The notes beneath the pieces are model-generated. The model was not told the origin of the DNA. It was given only the letters and a program-made list of their open reading frames with translations, and made no database searches. From an uncultured Pelagibacteraceae bacterium (lineage in GTDB: Bacteria > Pseudomonadota > Alphaproteobacteria > Pelagibacterales > Pelagibacteraceae): 64,000 bases of DNA. Each line of letters opens with the position of its first letter. The first letter of the stretch is position 1. Positions 62,271 to 64,000 of this stretch are shown piece by piece. The translations under genes were made by a program, and so were the position numbers. The DNA lies in assembly GCA_902519325.1 (NCBI GenBank), contig CABYJU010000003.1, positions 1 to 64,000 of the forward strand. Direction: 5' to 3'.

Positions 62271-63560
62271 TTATCTACCAATACTAAAATAATTTATTTT
62301 ATTTTTTTTCATTTCAGAAGTTGAGTAAAGATTTCTCATATCAAAAACTTTAAAATTTCTTTTTTTTGTAATTTTTTTAAAGTTGAGTTGTTTAAATTCA
62401 TTCCATTCTGTATGGATAATTATTAAATCCGCATTTTGACAAGCATCTTTTATATTTTCGTAAAAGGTTAAGTTTTTGGATTTAAATTGTTTCTTCTGGC
62501 CTGTTGGTTCGTAATAATTTATTTGTGCACCTTTTCTTAATAAAGATGGTATCATTTTTAATGAGGAAGATTCTCTCATATCATCAGTTCCTGGTTTAAA
62601 AGTAACACCCAAAAATGTTATTTTTTTATTTTTAATTTTGTTATTCATTATTTTGCTAATTTTATTTAGTAATAAATTAGACCTTTTATCATTTGAATTA
62701 ATTACTGATTTTACAACTGAAAGATTTGTTTTAAACATTCTTGCAGTTGAAACAAGTGCCCTTGTATCCTTTGGAAAACATGATCCACCGTATGCTGGGC
62801 CAGCACGTAAAAACCTGCTCCCAATCCTTTCATCTAAACCCATGCCAATTGCGACTTCTTTAATATCAATGTTAGATTTTTCACATAAATTGGCAATTTC
62901 ATTAATAAATGTAATTTTGGTAGCCAAAAAGGCGTTTGATGCATATTTAATTAATTCAGCCGATCTTCTAGCAGTATGAAAATATCTGCCTCCTTTTTTA
63001 ATTAAAGGAAGATATAATTTTTTCATAATTTTATTTGCTTTGTTGCTGCTTGTGCCTACTACAACTCTATCTGGAAATTGAAAATCTCTAATAGCCTCAC
63101 CTTCTCTTAAAAATTCGGGATTGGATACAACATCAAACTTATTTTTATTTTTATTTGATTTTAAGATTTTTGTAATTTTATCACCTGTGGTAACTGGGAC
63201 TGTAGATTTTGTAACTATTATTTTATACCTGTTTAGATTAAATTTTATGTTTTTGGCAACATTAAATACATATTTCAAATCAGCTTTATTATTTTTGGTA
63301 GGTGTTCCAACGCAAATAAATATGATATCTGATTTTTTTATTGAGCTAGAAATATCTGTTGAAAATAAAAGTCTTTTTTTTTTTAAGTTTCTTTCAACCA
63401 ATTCTTGAAGACCAGGTTCATAAATTGGTATTATTCCTTTCTTTAATTTTTCTACAATTTCTTTATTAATATCAACGCATGTAACTGTATTACCTAAGTC
63501 AGAAAAACAAGCACCACTAACTAAACCAACATAACCAGATCCTATAATGCAAATTTTCAT
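62271..63560 (-). CDS. ugd: UDP-glucose 6-dehydrogenase
   Basis: Oxidises UDP-glucose to UDP-glucuronate for surface polysaccharides. NAD motif KICIIGSGYVGLVSGACFSD near 2-21, VGTPTKNNKADLKYV, STVPVTTGDKI, FLREGEAIRDFQFPDRVVVG and the catalytic Cys in GPAYGGSCFPKDTRAL near 250-265; C-terminal GVTFKPGTDDMRESSS. The 429-residue length is standard. Its start overlaps the galU stop by 4 bases, so substrate supply and use are coupled. Confidence 0.96.
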   Translation of the reverse strand: MKICIIGSGYVGLVSGACFSDLGNTVTCVDINKEIVEKLKKGIIPIYEPGLQELVERNLKKKRLLFSTDISSSIKKSDIIFICVGTPTKNNKADLKYVFNVAKNIKFNLNRYKIIVTKSTVPVTTGDKITKILKSNKNKNKFDVVSNPEFLREGEAIRDFQFPDRVVVGTSSNKANKIMKKLYLPLIKKGGRYFHTARRSAELIKYASNAFLATKITFINEIANLCEKSNIDIKEVAIGMGLDERIGSRFLRAGPAYGGSCFPKDTRALVSTARMFKTNLSVVKSVINSNDKRSNLLLNKISKIMNNKIKNKKITFLGVTFKPGTDDMRESSSLKMIPSLLRKGAQINYYEPTGQKKQFKSKNLTFYENIKDACQNADLIIIHTEWNEFKQLNFKKITKKRNFKVFDMRNLYSTSEMKKNKINYFSIGR

Positions 63561-64000
63561 AGTTTAGAAATTTCAATTCCAGATTTAATATAACCATTCA
63601 TAGATCCACAATCTAAATAATTACCTATAAATTTATGTCCAATGAATAAATATTGATCTAATATCATTCGTCTTATTGCATCTGTAATATGTATTTCACC
63701 TCCTTTACCTTTTTTTTGATTTTTTAGATAATGAAAAATTTTCTTTGATAATATGTATCTACCAATTACTGCGTTATTTGAAGGAGCATCTTTAGCATTA
63801 GGTTTTTCAATTACATCTGCAATTTTAAAATTTAATTTGTTAATATTTTTTTTAATTGAATAAATTCCCCAACGATCTACATTATTTTTTTTAACTTTCA
63901 TACTGGCCATTACAGATCCTTTTAATTTTTTATGAATTTTTATCATATCTTTTGAACAATTCTTTTTCATAATTAAATCATCAGGTAACAGTATTAAAAA
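63557..64000 (-). CDS. galU: UTP--glucose-1-phosphate uridylyltransferase, C-terminal half (partial)
   Basis: The gene runs off the right edge; 147 codons are visible. The first residues in the window, LILLPDDLI, are the GalU block that holds the metal-binding Asp. Then SVMASMKVKKNNVDRWGIYS, the VIEKPNAKDAPSNNAVIGRYIL region (as VIEKPNAKDAPS and NNAVIGRYIL), GKGGEIHITDAIRRM and the C-terminal YLDCGSMNGYIKSGIE match the family. It makes UDP-glucose from UTP and glucose 1-phosphate, the substrate of ugd immediately downstream. Confidence 0.94.
   Translation of the reverse strand, partial: FLILLPDDLIMKKNCSKDMIKIHKKLKGSVMASMKVKKNNVDRWGIYSIKKNINKLNFKIADVIEKPNAKDAPSNNAVIGRYILSKKIFHYLKNQKKGKGGEIHITDAIRRMILDQYLFIGHKFIGNYLDCGSMNGYIKSGIEISKL

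Noticed and set aside
1-64000. CRISPR arrays, insertion sequences, rRNA genes or a replication origin
   Set aside because: No spaced repeats, transposase, rRNA motif or DnaA-box cluster was seen on either strand.

Overview
The window is about 70% A+T by eye and almost wall-to-wall with genes. Most neighbours overlap by 1-11 bases or sit a few bases apart, and several convergent or divergent pairs share bases. Gene content and order (dapA-smpB-folK-rsh-pyrE-pdxJ-acpS-lepB-rnc-recO, glyA-nrdR-ribD-ribE-ribB-ribH-nusB-thiL, gatCAB, soxBDAG, a metY with a short regulated-looking leader) point to a streamlined marine alphaproteobacterium of the SAR11 / Pelagibacterales type. That assignment is inference from composition and synteny; no rRNA gene is present to confirm it.

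Layout. 1-3220 (+): the end of holB, then metG, tatD and a metallo-beta-lactamase gene. 3215-5437 (-): glutathione peroxidase, nhaA and a zinc-ribbon membrane protein. 5533-9238 (+): tRNA-Pro, a complex I accessory subunit, sbmA, glpX, tRNA-Glu, a GIY-YIG protein and a glycosyltransferase. 9244-11546: the one accessory-looking stretch. It holds a complete tyrosine recombinase with a 37-bp palindrome at its start, a 59-residue membrane protein, a GC-rich chain of hairpins that looks like a structured RNA, a short alkyltransferase gene starting directly after a run of ten T, and 530 bp without a gene. 11547-16736 (-): two transporters, hom, a small lipoprotein, argC, rpsI and rplM. 16893-20159 (+): metY, an alpha/beta hydrolase and a putative methyltransferase. 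20160-24016: ctaA, chorismate mutase, rpmG, a MerR regulator, ihfA, plsX, rpmF and a cytochrome bc1 assembly chaperone, with bamE divergent from it.

24473-33954 (-): proton-pumping pyrophosphatase, then thiL, nusB, the riboflavin genes, nrdR, glyA, rpiB and an oxygenase. 34025-35011 (+): hemB. 35003-42330 (-): a ten-gene run from recO back to dapA. 42366-49807: a lytic transglycosylase (+), tRNA-Ser (-) and the heterotetrameric sarcosine oxidase operon soxBDAG (+). 49781-55856 (-): a MATE transporter, trhO, an O-methyltransferase and gatB-gatA-gatC. 55906-62270 (+): ruvX, pyrB, a dihydroorotase homologue, plsY, topA and a RidA-family protein. 62271-64000 (-): ugd and the end of galU.

How the genes connect. 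Sarcosine oxidase, glyA and the folate gene folK feed one-carbon metabolism. metY and hom serve methionine and threonine synthesis. pyrB, the pyrC homologue and pyrE serve pyrimidine synthesis. ugd and galU supply UDP-sugars. Several proteins depart from their families. The RibBA-type protein has lost the GTP cyclohydrolase II motifs. The dihydroorotase has lost its HxH metal site. NrdR has CxC in place of CxxC in both zinc knuckles. The Rel/SpoT protein lacks the region between TGS and ACT. Genes usual at these loci in relatives (fabH, era, rpoZ, dprA) are absent here. The most open observations are the structured RNA at about 10541-10740, the palindromes before the recombinase and before soxB, a perfect Fur-type 7-1-7 palindrome over the hemB start codon, and a hairpin that can mask the metY ribosome binding site.
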